Origin: Laetiporus sulphureus 93-53
Lineage: Eukaryota; Basidiomycota; Agaricomycetes; Polyporales; Laetiporaceae
Length of the DNA: 64,000 bases
Direction of reading: 5' to 3'
NCBI RefSeq assembly: GCF_001632365.1
Contig: NW_024468540.1
Location: 124,001 to 188,000 of the forward strand
A program made the position numbers and the translations under genes. How positions within the stretch are numbered: the first letter of the stretch is position 1; every line of letters starts with the position of its first letter. The notes under the pieces were generated by a model, which was not told the origin of the DNA, did no database searches, and worked only from the letters and a program-made list of their open reading frames with translations. Of the stretch, positions 11,101-21,425 are shown piece by piece.

Positions 11101-12396
11101 GCTTCGGGACCGACCAGTACATCCAATGCACTGCTGTCACTCCCGAGCCCGAACGCGATTTGCCCATCTTCACTAATCCAGACGTGTCCCCTCAAATCCG
11201 GGCATATTACGAGCACAGGTATGGAGAAAATAATCAGTATAATCCTTGAAAGTGTCCCCTCTAAACATTATTCGCAGTGCGATTAAGCTATTCAGCTACT
11301 CAAGGCCAGTGACAAGAATCTCGCCTGACGGTTCGGAAGAGGTATGGATTGAGAAAACGTATCTCACCACTGAGGAGGCATTTCCCACCGTTCTCCGTCG
11401 TTCTGAAGTGGTTGACACGCAAATGGTACAAATCTCACCTGTACAAAGTGCCATTCAAGAGGTGGAAGAAAAAACGCGCGAGTTGACCGGACTGAACTTG
11501 AGATACTCTATTCTCGCCAAGACATCGCAGGCTGTTCCAACCAATGCTCTAGCTATGAACCTCAACGCCGCCGTCGACGCGCCAGCGGGTAGTGGCATTG
11601 GGGCATTCCGACAGGCATACTTGAACGAAGAGTATATCTCAAAACATCCTGATAGGGCAGAAGAAATAGAGAATTTGCGTAATGTCATTGATGATCAGGT
11701 GAATTGTCCCCCCTGGTTTGCGTCGGGTCAATCTGAACGATTGGCTTCGTCAGGCCCGCGTCATTGATAGCTGTCTACGACTGCATGGACAACTGTGTCC
11801 TCCAGAGATGATGTCCTTCCACGGAACACTCGAGAAATTCTTCCGCAAGAATTTCCAAGAGGAGATTCAACGATTGGCAATGGACTCTGGTCGGTCATCG
11901 CGCGATCTGCTGACACCTTCTCCGTCGGCGTCGCGGCCATTGGCTCAATCTCAACGTCAAATGTCAGTGTGATGTTATACCTCACATGTTCGGGAACTGA
12001 CTCAGGTATTCGTTCATTAACAGGCGGCCTCAACTTGGACTTGTGCCCGTCCAAGTGCATGCGGCCATTTCCCCGGCTCTCTCTCCACTGTCCAACAGCT
12101 CAAACCCAGATATCGGCCAATCTGCGGAAATGTCATCCAAACAGACACCACTGCAAAGACATCTGGCACACTTGGCTCGACACGGATTTAATGGTGTATC
12201 AGCTGGGCCTGGAGATGTTGGCAGTGACAGTATTTCGGAAGAATCTCCGAGAGATTCGTATCTGAACAATGGAACGCTCATCACGACACTCTCAGGCGCA
12301 GCATCAGTGACGGGATCAAATATAGGCAGTATCGGGTCTATTAGGGGACGTCTATCTAAATTCTCCAGCCTGAACTTCGCGCGACGGGACATGTAG
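5159..12396 (+). CDS. DOCK-family Rho guanine nucleotide exchange factor (CZH-type, Dck1-like)
   Basis: Fourteen exons sum in frame to 2177 aa: 5159-5448, 5503-7152, 7205-9007, 9071-9644, 9693-9821, 9870-10259, 10311-10385, 10440-10614, 10669-10747, 10797-10935, 10992-11218, 11278-11698, 11754-11962, 12024-12396. The order of regions is typical of DOCK proteins. First comes an N-terminal SH3-like segment (about 65-165, VGDSVYAFEQY ... GIWYRGYVV). A DHR-1/C2 lipid-binding domain lies at about 680-860 (RNELYVKLWSGDF, NQPTFNELIKLELPF). A long helical scaffold follows. The DHR-2 exchange domain lies at about 1640-2060 (YVEAALTLKLHADLHDW, AFYGSFPAAIRNKQFIYRGYEW, LPIFTNPDVSPQIRAYYEH). A Ser-rich tail ends the protein. 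DHR-2 activates Rac/Cdc42-type GTPases with an ELMO partner, in polarity and membrane dynamics. Intron 8 (10615-10668) is GC-AG (GCAAGT...TAG). No GT donor there keeps the frame. Start: first ATG of the frame that leads into the SH3-like part. Confidence 0.95.
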
Positions 12397-13007
12397 TGGA
12401 TACAGTATATCTCATAATTCTTCACCCTTGGTCTACGTCATCTGCGTATCCATCTATGCTGTCGATATTCTCGGTTGTCTAGCTCTTGGTTGGACCTGTG
12501 TAAACTGCAGCAGCTATCGTAATTGTTGTGCACCGTAGTTATCTTTATCGTACGCATTTACTTTGAACCTCTTTTGAGTAGTGATTGAATATGCATAGGA
12601 AAGAAGTCGAGCGTGCAGAGCTGCGCCGCAAGCAGCAACGTTTACATCGTCCGGTGGATGAATCAGTTGGATGAGACGGATTTTGGTCACAGAAGTGTGT
12701 GCAGAGTTCGTGGTCGGATAACAATGAAAAGAGCGCTGTAATGTACAGATAAGTCTAATGGCGACGATTGCAGACGTCAAGTTTCTTTGATTTGAACTAC
12801 ATGTCCAATAGGAAAATAGGCAGATAAGGTAACGCTAACGCAACAACACCACTTTGTAAGATGCTTACGGTGAGATAGTCAAATAATGATAGCAACATAC
12901 GCTTAAGTCCACATATATAATGCAACGGATCCGCAAAAGCGAGATGCCAGCGGACACAGACTTTCAGTGGAAGGCAATATCCTGAACTGGTTGGATGACA
13001 GGTGTTT
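12397..13007. other. Convergent 3' intergenic region
   Basis: Lies between the 3' ends of the DOCK gene and the medusa-like gene. Frames here are short and low in coding character. No RNA gene or repeat was seen. Confidence 0.6.
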
Positions 13008-14977
13008 CTAGAACGTTGAGGGGTACGCATCCACGTAGTTATAAGCCCTACCGACAGACTTGCTGTCGTGTGAGGGTTGCTCACCACCACTGGTGAATCC
13101 CGGGGCAACGCAGGATGATTGCCAGTACTCTGATATCTGAAAGGGCATGTACTGCGGGAACTGGGCGGAGTGTGCGTTTGCATGCCCATCGTGCGCAAGC
13201 GTGAAGTATGGCACGCCAGACGGGTCAGATGATGGCGGCGTTGCAATAATCGGTGTCGATACAGCCGACCCGAAGACGGCGGATTCTTCAACCGCAGGAC
13301 TACCGTCCGAGGCCAAGGACGGCGGAGTGTATTCCATCTGGGATACAAACGACGACGGCGATCCAACGGAATGGTTATACGGAGAGGCCGGATATTCGAG
13401 CGAGGGTATAGCGGGAATGGATGCCGGGGAGAACTCGCTTGAGGTACAGGACAAAGAGGGACTGAGTTTGGCATCTTGACCCAACAGCAAAGATGGACTT
13501 GGCGAGATACGTGGTTGGAGTGTGGGGATAGGCTCAGCTTGTGCGGGTATGTAAGGAAGCGTCTGATGAATCTCCCGTCAAAAAAGTCGAGTGACACAAA
13601 AAGAACGAATGCCTCACTAATCGCGAAACCATCTTGTGCAGTGCCTCAGACAGCACCTTCCACTCAAATACTTTCAAGTCCTTTTCGATGTTTCGCGGCT
13701 TCGGCGCCGGCAAGTTCATGATGAGCGAAAAGAACTCGCTTGTGCTCGCCCTGTTTTTTGACACCGTTTGCGGATGAAAGCGCTCCAAGTTCCTTCGTAT
13801 TCTGTTCTTGGTCTCGACGTCGAATTGGTTGTCTACCAGACGCTCAAGTAGGAAAATGACGTCGACAGAAGTCACATAGCACGAGTTTGTCTCCCGCCGG
13901 TAGATGCACGAGATGACCATGCCGCCTTCGATGTACTCGTGTTGCTTGATGACTGTGCAGGAGACCTTTATCGTGTTTCCTTCCCTCTCTTTCTGGAATC
14001 GCACAAGCCGACGGCAGGCGGTGTACTCGTCCTCATCCCAGTCTTTACTCATGCTTTCGAGAGGTGTCAGCAGCTCCAGGTTGGCGGCCATTCCGTGTAG
14101 TCTCTCGTCGCCACATGGGCTTGCGTACGAGATGAACGATGCCACTGGCCGCGCGGATGGGGCATGAACACGAGCATGATGCGTATGGCGGTGTGGAAGG
14201 GAGGACCGCGAAGGCGAGGATTGCGTGGAATACCGTGCCTTGCGGTTCGGCGAGCGGGGCGCATCAGGGGACATCGGCAGTCCAAGAATGCTATCGTGCG
14301 TATCCGGGTATGGCCTCATGTGGCGGTTACTCGGTGCTGCAATCTGTGCTCAGTCGTGGGTCGGGTAAGAAGCGTGGCTTATAGAACTTACCGAGGTTGA
14401 TGCAAGTGAAATTACCAAACGCCACACTATCCAACACAGTATTGTGAGTATCCAATGTCTGCGCATGCAGTGAGACAGTCGGCGGTAAAATGACACGGGC
14501 ATCATCTGGGACGGTAGCCTGAAGCTGGAAGGTATGCTGGCCACCTGCTACCTTTTCGACCGTCGTCGGAAGAGCCGCCCTGCCGAGGACGAGCCTAAGC
14601 TGAGTTGGAATCCGTGCTACCGACAGGAAGTCGAGGGTCACGGTGAGAACGGTTCCTGGTACTCCTTCATGCGGCTCATACCCATAAATTCGAAGAGTAC
14701 CTTGAGGGGAGTCGATATAGCGGGTGTCATCTCGTGGAGGGTAACGTGGAGCTATTGGATAGCGATGCATATTTGGTTAAAGACGGCACAGACCGAGGAG
14801 AATGTGTGCAGACGGACCTGCAGGGCGCACAGAGGCCGGTGATTGTTGACGCTCGTTTAAGGTCAGTTGTGTGTGATTGGCATAGAGATAGTCCCCTTGT
14901 CTTTGTGTTGAATGAAAGTGTTGGCTGATTGACACGCAAGTCGGAAGACGCGGGGTAGTCGTTGTCGGAGCGAACAT
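13008..14977 (-). CDS. Medusa-like developmental regulator (DUF7082 family)
   Basis: Four exons (14977-14818, 14751-14392, 14336-13618, 13562-13008) sum in frame to 597 aa. The N-terminal half holds an immunoglobulin-like/TIG-like segment (LRIYGYEPHEGVPGTVLTV ... LRLVLGRAALP), followed by a conserved block (WDEDEYTACRRLVRFQKERE, SCIYRRETNSCYVTSVDVIF, RIRRNLERFHPQTVSK). These are the marks of the Aspergillus MedA / Ustilago Med1 family, which controls conidiation, adherence or mating gene expression. The last about 185 residues are Ser/Pro/Gln-rich and low in complexity, as in an activation region. The first intron has a GTCCGT donor (66 nt) and the rest are normal. The start is the first ATG of the N-terminal frame. 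A shorter protein could begin at an in-frame Met in exon 3. Confidence 0.85.
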
Positions 14978-17069
14978 GTGTTGGTTCTGCGTGGAAGAGG
15001 CTGCGTCAGCCTGCGAACAGATAAAGGAGTGGATTTAGCAAACCGGTTGCATGATGACGCGATTTCTATGAGATCAGACCGTAATGTGCGCGCGGCTTCT
15101 GGCAGTTCCGAGCAGTGGCACTATGGTGGGAGGGTCGAAGGCACAAAGGAGGGGCACTGTATTAAAGGGGGACCAGCGTGGAGGGAGGGTGGAAGACGAG
15201 GCGGGTATCGATGTGATGCGTCCAGTGGCGTCCCGCCCGACGCGACCAGCCTCTAAAGAGTGTCTTGCTAGCCGAGTGGCAAATCACGGGAACTTCAGCG
15301 CTTGGTTGATCGAGATTGTCAGCCGTTACGCCCTTAGCGGTTTTCATCTTGACCGCCCAAATCGATCACAGATAGGGGGCTCGAGCCTACCCTTGACACA
15401 CAACTCATCTCGATTGACCGTCGCTCAAGCTGGCCAGCCAACTCCAATACTGCATGCAATTGTGATGCTGGTAGGACCAGCTTCAGCTTCCGTTGGTAGG
15501 CTCAGGCGCGCGATAGCCTCGTGTTTGATGCGTTGGTTCGGATCGCAAACAGCTGCAGTCGGAGTGGGGTGCCTTGATCCGATGCAGATCCCAGATCATC
15601 TCACCCCTTCCCCCAAGCATATCTGTCTCTTGAAAGGGGCGGTCCTGACTATGTTTGTCCGCGCCTCATGACTGAGCCCATGATTCGCCTACCCGTCCAT
15701 TGAGCAGGTCTTGTTAAATTGTTAAATGCTCGCCGGCGAAATTAATTAGCAATCGGCCGGATGTTATGTTTCCATCGAAATTGCAGAGGTGGACCTACAA
15801 AGTGTCAGCATTATTGGATGGAACTCGGGCCAGGATTCCCGTGGTGTTGCCGGTCTCCTTCGAGAACGATGCTTTTGCCGATCTTGTACTTCGGAACGCG
15901 GGTCGTCGGGATAAAACGCGTATGAACGATTGAGTGGCGACGGTGCCACTCGCGTAACGGGTACCGCAACCAATCGACCAAGTTGCCTATCGCGGGCGAG
16001 GTCTATGAGAACAACGGTGATCAGTATTAGCTCCGTCCTCCTGATCAGGGGAGGTGGAAAATAGTGAGAGGGAACGCGTCGAACGATGACGGTTGAAAAA
16101 AAAAACGTCCATGGCATGGCAGCTTGAGCTATCGGCATTGTCGTCAGCAACAAGGCTGTGCTGTAATTGGCAGAGAGTCCAGAGAACGAGCCGATCACCT
16201 CACGCTATATATAATGCCAAGGAGCGCTCTCATCACATGAATGACCACATTAAAAACATCCAGTCAATTCTGGACTGCTAATTGACCACTCTCAGTTGAT
16301 GAAGCACGGGTACCCTGCCAGATGAATTCGTGAGTGAGGGATTCCATGCGAGCACGCGTTCGTCGGCTGAAAAGACAAAGGTCACCATTCAGCTAGCATG
16401 CCCTGGTGCATCCTCCTTCGCGTAAACTTGCCATTAACATAATACAGTTCGGTGCATGACGGCTCGGTCACCCTAGTTGTTCGTCGCTACACCATTACGC
16501 TGCTCCAATTTGAAGACGGAGCTGCATTTACCTATTTGGTGAACGCCATCATCGCGCTATGACCTGTGACCTGTTCAGCATATTGAACGTGACAGAATAG
16601 CTGAAAAACCTTCTGACGTGTGTCGCACAGTAGTAAAGCTCGGAAGTCGACGTCTACTCTGCATCAATTTTCTCGTCCGTGCCGCTGGCGCGTCTCGCAA
16701 GTATTCCATATCCCCCGCAATTCTGGACGGATACGATGCAGCACCAGCATGTCAGGCCATACTGAATCATCAAATGAGAGCTGCTGTAAATTTCCGTGTT
16801 ACACAGAGCGAAGTGGTACAATGTGGTCTTGCAAAAAAGACGCGGCCACGAATTTCCTGGCGCGTGCGTCACAAACGTCACATTGCGCGCGTGTGTCACA
16901 GGCATGTCACGGAAAGCGACGGCCATCCATCCTTGAAGACGTTCATTCGTGTCCTAAATTGTGTGGCGGCTCTCGTGCTCATCAATCATTTTCAAACACT
17001 CGCGATCCCCACTCGTTAGCATCCAATCTTGCAATAGTGCTTACGCAGAGCGGACGCACAGAAGTACTT
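14978..17069. other. Long divergent intergenic region between medusa-like gene and MED27
   Basis: About 2.1 kb between two divergent genes. Open frames occur on both strands (for example 15084-15671 plus and 15764-16198 minus) but have arginine/serine-rich random-looking composition and no recognised domain. A 10-nt A run lies near 16096-16105 and a TATA-like ATATATA near 16206-16212. Long leaders and upstream regions are usual for fungal developmental regulators, so this may be regulatory DNA of the medusa-like gene (inference). Confidence 0.5.
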
Positions 17070-18176
17070 ATGGCGGATACGACGCAGAGCTCTCCGGAAC
17101 TCCTCACTCTTCAGGCCAAACTACAAATATTGAATGAGATGAACGCGCGACTACAAGCTCTGCGCAAAATACCTGCTCATCTCGTCCGGCAGCCCAAGTC
17201 TACGAACATCTCGCTGTCACCGAGCCTCCATCCGGTGCTGCATCCACATCCTGAGCCGTCGCTGCGGCAGGATATCCAGGATGTAAAAGACTTTGCAGAG
17301 ACTGTGCGTTCAGAGAAGGTTCAGGAGGCCTTGGTGCATGCGCGGGATAGCGAGAAGAAGGATAAGAGCGACCTCGACTTGCACCGGCCACGAGTGATTA
17401 GGAAGCGCAAGTGAGTAATGCACAGATGTTGCACTAGATGTCTCCAAGCATCCTGATCATTCTCGTCTAAGACGGCAATCTACGCCTGAGTCTCCGCGGT
17501 CATACAACAACCCTCAACCGCAACGAACGTCACTCTTCTCGCCTGCACATGACTCCGTGCCACCTGTGAATATTTCAGAGCTCATAGATTTCGTCCGAGA
17601 GTTCAACAAGACAAATCCCAAAATCAGGCTGCAAATAGTAGCTGCAGACCGACATCGCCCGCTTGTTTGCCCCATCCTTGTCCGATTCACCATTCGTGAC
17701 ATTGCCACGGTCTTCTTGACGCTGGATTCGAAGGACGACTCGGTCCTTATCGTGCAGAACGCGACTGCATTCGCACCAAGGGAACAAGCACGTCGTTTTC
17801 CCTGATTCATACATTGCGGCCGTTTGCTAATTACGCCCCCGACCAGAAACCGCCACACTCTCACTCTGACTTTATCGTCTTCCAAAAGCTCTCCCAGCAG
17901 GTCACGAAGATGATCCTCTCTCAGCCACAGATCTCCGTGCGCGTTGTGCTTGTACGTCCCGTCGTGTGCCGGCATCCTTAAAAAATTCTAATCCGTCTCT
18001 TCCAGGAACTACTATGTTCGTACCAACATGTGTTTACGCAGCGATGTACCTATTGCGAGCGGATCCTCTCCGCTGAAGCCCCTATTCCTGCCGTCGCCCG
18101 CGTGTGGTCGGACAAGGCATCCGATGGGACGACTCCAGGCTGGCAGCCGTGGCACCCGACCTGCTTGCAGCGCTGA
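17070..18176 (+). CDS. MED27: Mediator complex subunit 27
   Basis: Four exons (17070-17410, 17472-17787, 17847-17951, 18006-18176) sum in frame to 310 aa. Residues about 8-60 form a helical N-terminus (LLTLQAKLQILNEMNARLQALRKIPAHLV), a linker follows, and residues about 140-310 match the conserved Med27 C-terminal region. This region includes FQKLSQQVTKM and a zinc-binding end with CTYCER ... WHPTCL. Med27 sits in the Mediator tail/upper-middle region and links activators to RNA polymerase II. Intron 2 (17788-17846) is GC-AG (GCACGT...CAG) and joins PREQ to KPPHSHSD, as expected from the family. Intron 1 uses an AAG acceptor. The start is the first ATG before the helical segment. Confidence 0.85.
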
Positions 18177-18831
18177 CATCTTAGTCGCTCTGACTACATT
18201 GATCTCCGCTGACAGTAGACTGTCTACCTGCCGCTTTAATGCCTGCGGCGCGTTTCATTCACCGACTTCATGCGTCATACAGCCTTCTAGCCCGCCTTCG
18301 CGGAGCGCAAGATCTCCCATACATCTGCGCCCTCATCCCGATGGCCGCCACCATCTACTATACCTCATCCAGAACATTGATTCGGGCGCAATGCCCGCAT
18401 GAGGGCAATTCCGAAGCCGTTAACTATCTCCAATTGTGTGCAGCACATGCTGACGTATGCGTGCCTTGTCGCGCAGCTCGCTTTATCAGCGAGCGTACCG
18501 AGATTATTGGCCGGCTTACCTTTGCTCGGCGATGCGACTTTGACGCAGCAGCTCAGTACGTATGACCTGCCTTGGTTTCACGGAGAACCCCAATCTACGC
18601 CGGAGTGACAAAGCATCTCCTATCATATCCGGGCGCAGTATCAGCACTTCCATGAACGTTTGGTAGCTGCGCTCTCCTCAGGAGATTAGGAGCGTAGGAC
18701 GGGCGCTGGTGGGCGGGCTGGAGGCTGCAATTGATGAAAGAAATATTTGTGTATACATCTATCAATAACAGCCTGGCATTTGTCTGGCACAATTGCAATT
18801 AATTGATTGAGGTGAATGCGAGGTGCGCTCA
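18177..18831. other. Intergenic or unresolved coding-like stretch
   Basis: Two plus-strand stretches look coding: one from an ATG at 18239 (HRLHASYSLLARLRGAQDLP ...) in frame 2 and one at about 18430-18608 in frame 3 (LTYACLVAQLALSASVPRL ...). The second continues past a TGA at 18606-18608 with HIRAQYQHFHERLVAALSS. No GT donor joins the two parts in phase. Either a decayed gene, an unusual splice, or chance. Confidence 0.25.
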
Positions 18832-19471
18832 CTACGTCCACACTCCGATGCCCAGAAGACCAACCCACCCGTGGCCTCGCTGTCCGAGTAGAACGTATGC
18901 AACAAGTCCATTACTTCCTGACATATTCTCGATACGGAAACAATGGACGTCCCGCAACTGCGAGAGCAACTCGATCAACGCCTTGGTCTCCTCAGTCAGC
19001 GACGGAAGACGTAGAGTAGATGGCAACTGTGTCTCCGAGGATAGGTCCATGTGGATAACCTGCATTTGCCCCAGCGTGCAGGATAGAGACGGTCAACGCA
19101 ATCGCAATAAAGTGCCATCGAAACGATACCTTCGTCTCAGCATTCAGCTGGCCTTCCAGACGCAGGGCTTCCAGCACCTGAGACTCATGTCCCACCCCGT
19201 AGTCGCCTTCTCCGAGCCAGAATGCAACGTCACCGTACTCGTCCGCCTCGCTCGATTGCCCAGCCAAAATGCTCCCACATGCAAGTGATTTAGCAGCCGC
19301 GTTCGCTTGGATAGTCAGGGATGCGATATATTCCTCCTCGGCCTTGCCAGAAGGTGTTCCTCGAGGATATAGCACAGGCACCTTGTCTTGGTTAAGTTGA
19401 GATAGATGCACGTTCTCGCGGAGCGCGGACGCAGTATCCGAAGCAGCAGTCACGATACTGCCCATCGTCAT
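18832..19471 (-). CDS. Uncharacterised 189-aa protein
   Basis: Two exons (19471-19130 and 19059-18832) with a 70-nt GT-AG intron sum in frame to 189 aa. The start is the first true ATG (MTMGSIV). An in-frame GTG lies further upstream. The N-terminal half is Ala-rich and helical (TAASDTASALREN, ASLTIQANAAAKSLACGSI), the middle is acidic (SSEADEYGDVAFWLGEGDYG), and the C-terminus is Leu-rich with a hydrophobic end (VAYVLLGQRGHGWVGLLGIG). No signal peptide or catalytic motif was seen and I do not recognise the family. Its 5' end faces the LETM1-domain gene 282 bases away, so the two may share a promoter. Confidence 0.6.
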
Positions 19472-19753
19472 GAAACAGAGAGGCTCGGATTGGTACACAG
19501 GAGAAGAAGTAGAACTACGTTATCGCTTTATGAGCTTGAATTGCAGCCAATTGTGTTCTAGGCTTTGGAGATTGTGGGAGTACGCTGAAAGATGTGGCGG
19601 ACAATGAAGCTGCCGACCCGACACGCGTGCAGCTTTTGCACCTTCCACTTCAACTTGGTGGCTGACTGGTTTCCGCAGAGGTCCTCGACGTTCTCTCTTT
19701 CTTTCTCTCGCCGTCGTTTCTGCCCAGGCTCGCAATCCTGCAATCCAGCGTGC

Positions 19754-21268
19754 ATGCTGTCTTCGTTGGGACGAAATGGCTTCGTAGAAAGGTACTTTTC
19801 GGCGGATTGCGTCTAAACCAAGGGTCCGCTAATCGTCACGTTCCTCCGCTTTAGTCTCGCCCTCACGAGATATCCACGGAGTTCGCCCATTCTACGTCGC
19901 AGGCTGCGCCATGCCAGCTTCTTCGTCGCAGTTGCTCCAGATGCGCTTTCCCTGAAGGCATCGAGCGCGTTCACCGCTTCCCACTTCGGCACTCGCTCGC
20001 TCTCTACCTCTACACCTCCCGAGACGACGAATGCGAGCGAAAGCAAACCACAGCCTCCTCCGCCAGCAGCAGTATTGCCGCTGAGGAAGCATAAGGTGGA
20101 ACTGAGGCCTGGTCCTGTGAAGCCTGCGAAGCTTACACCACAACCTCCTACATCTCCCAAGCCTTCCACGGCCTCGTCACCAAATGTCGCTTCTGAACCT
20201 TCATCTTCAAAGAAAGAGTCTATAGTCGAAGCAACCAAGCACGATTTGGTAGATGCATCGCAGCACGGGATTCTGGCGCCTCCTCCCGCGGGTGCATCTT
20301 GGGCTGGGTCACTTTGGCATCAGGCAAAGGAGCTTTTCGTGCGTGTACTCTTCTCAGCCACTTTCATGTTTCCCTCAACTAGGACTATAATCTCAGAAAT
20401 TCTACTGGAGGGGTATCAAATTGATCTGGCACAATCTCTCTCGTGCACGCTTGATCGAACAGAGGGCGTTGGCTGGTGGTGCTCCCGTTTCAAGATGGGA
20501 GCTCAGGTTTATTAGAACGAGTCACAGAGACACCATGAAGTGAGTATTTCCTAAGTACAATGATTGCACGCACAAACTGATAGCCCTTAGGTTGGTTCCA
20601 TTCCTTTTCTTGATCATTGTTATCGAGGAGATTATTCCGCTGGTTGTGCTCTATGCTCCATCCGTCCTCCCTTCTACATGTTTGCTCCCTTCCCAAAGGG
20701 AGCGCATCGTCACGAAGAAGCGTCAGAAGCAGGCTTCGTACGCAATCGTCCAAAGGCCCCTTTATGAGCAGCTCCGTCAGCGTCTGATCGCCAATCCTGG
20801 CGCTCCTGTCAATGCATTGCTTGACAGCGCGGCCCTCACTGCCGTCAATGGGTAGGCATGTCTGTTTCCTGAGTATTTAGTTGCTAACAATCTCGCAGTC
20901 TCCTGTCGTTATCGACAGTCGGCCCCAGCGCCCTGCTTTTCCGTCGACTACAGAAGCATCTGGCGATGATCGCCGACGATGACGCCTTGTTGAAGCGCGA
21001 GGCTTCAGGCTCAATGTTGTCGCAGGAGGAGTTGCGTGAGGCTCTGGAAGAGCGAGGAATGTGCGTGCATTGATCTCATTGGTGCTTCATGAACTCCACT
21101 GACTGAGAGATGTCCGTCCCCGAAAGTAGAGTTACGGAGGGTCTTGCTCCCAGCGTGTGGCAGTCGCGGCTGCAGTGGTGGCTGAAGAACGTTGACGGCG
21201 TCGATGAACAGCAAGCGCTTCTCTGTCGCGTGCTGCTCGTCGCTAGTAGTGGTGCGGGCAAGTTCTGA
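19754..21268 (+). CDS. LETM1-domain mitochondrial inner membrane protein
   Basis: Six exons (19754-19791, 19855-20338, 20397-20539, 20591-20851, 20899-21060, 21130-21268) sum in frame to 408 aa. The start is set by a short first exon (MLSSLGRNGFVES) joined across a 63-nt intron with a GCTAAT branch site. It leads into an Arg-rich, acid-poor presequence typical of mitochondrial import. A Pro-rich linker follows, then a helix (FYWRGIKLIWHNLSRA), a transmembrane segment (LVPFLFLIIVIEEIIPLVVL, the hallmark of LETM1 proteins), and a ribosome-binding-like helical domain to the end. The family (LETM1/Mdm38/Ylh47) supports potassium/proton exchange and mitoribosome association at the inner membrane. 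The protein lacks the long C-terminal coiled coil and EF hands of large LETM1, so it is a short form. Confidence 0.85.
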
Positions 21269-21425
21269 GCGACTGTCTCATTGCATGCGTCGTTATGTTA
21301 GGGATGTCTACACCGAGTTGAGTCCCTTACTATACAGATTAGGGGGTAATGATTGCAGTCTCAACAAGTGAACTCGTATTGTCGACTAATTTATAATGCC
21401 ACTTAGAAATACGCACCGCACTTCA

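Noticed and set aside
15084..16198. Long open frames upstream of the medusa-like gene, including a minus-strand piece reading NLVDWLRYPLREWHRRHS
   Set aside because: I could not connect them to a start or a full exon chain. Open stretches of about 60 codons are expected by chance in GC-balanced DNA.
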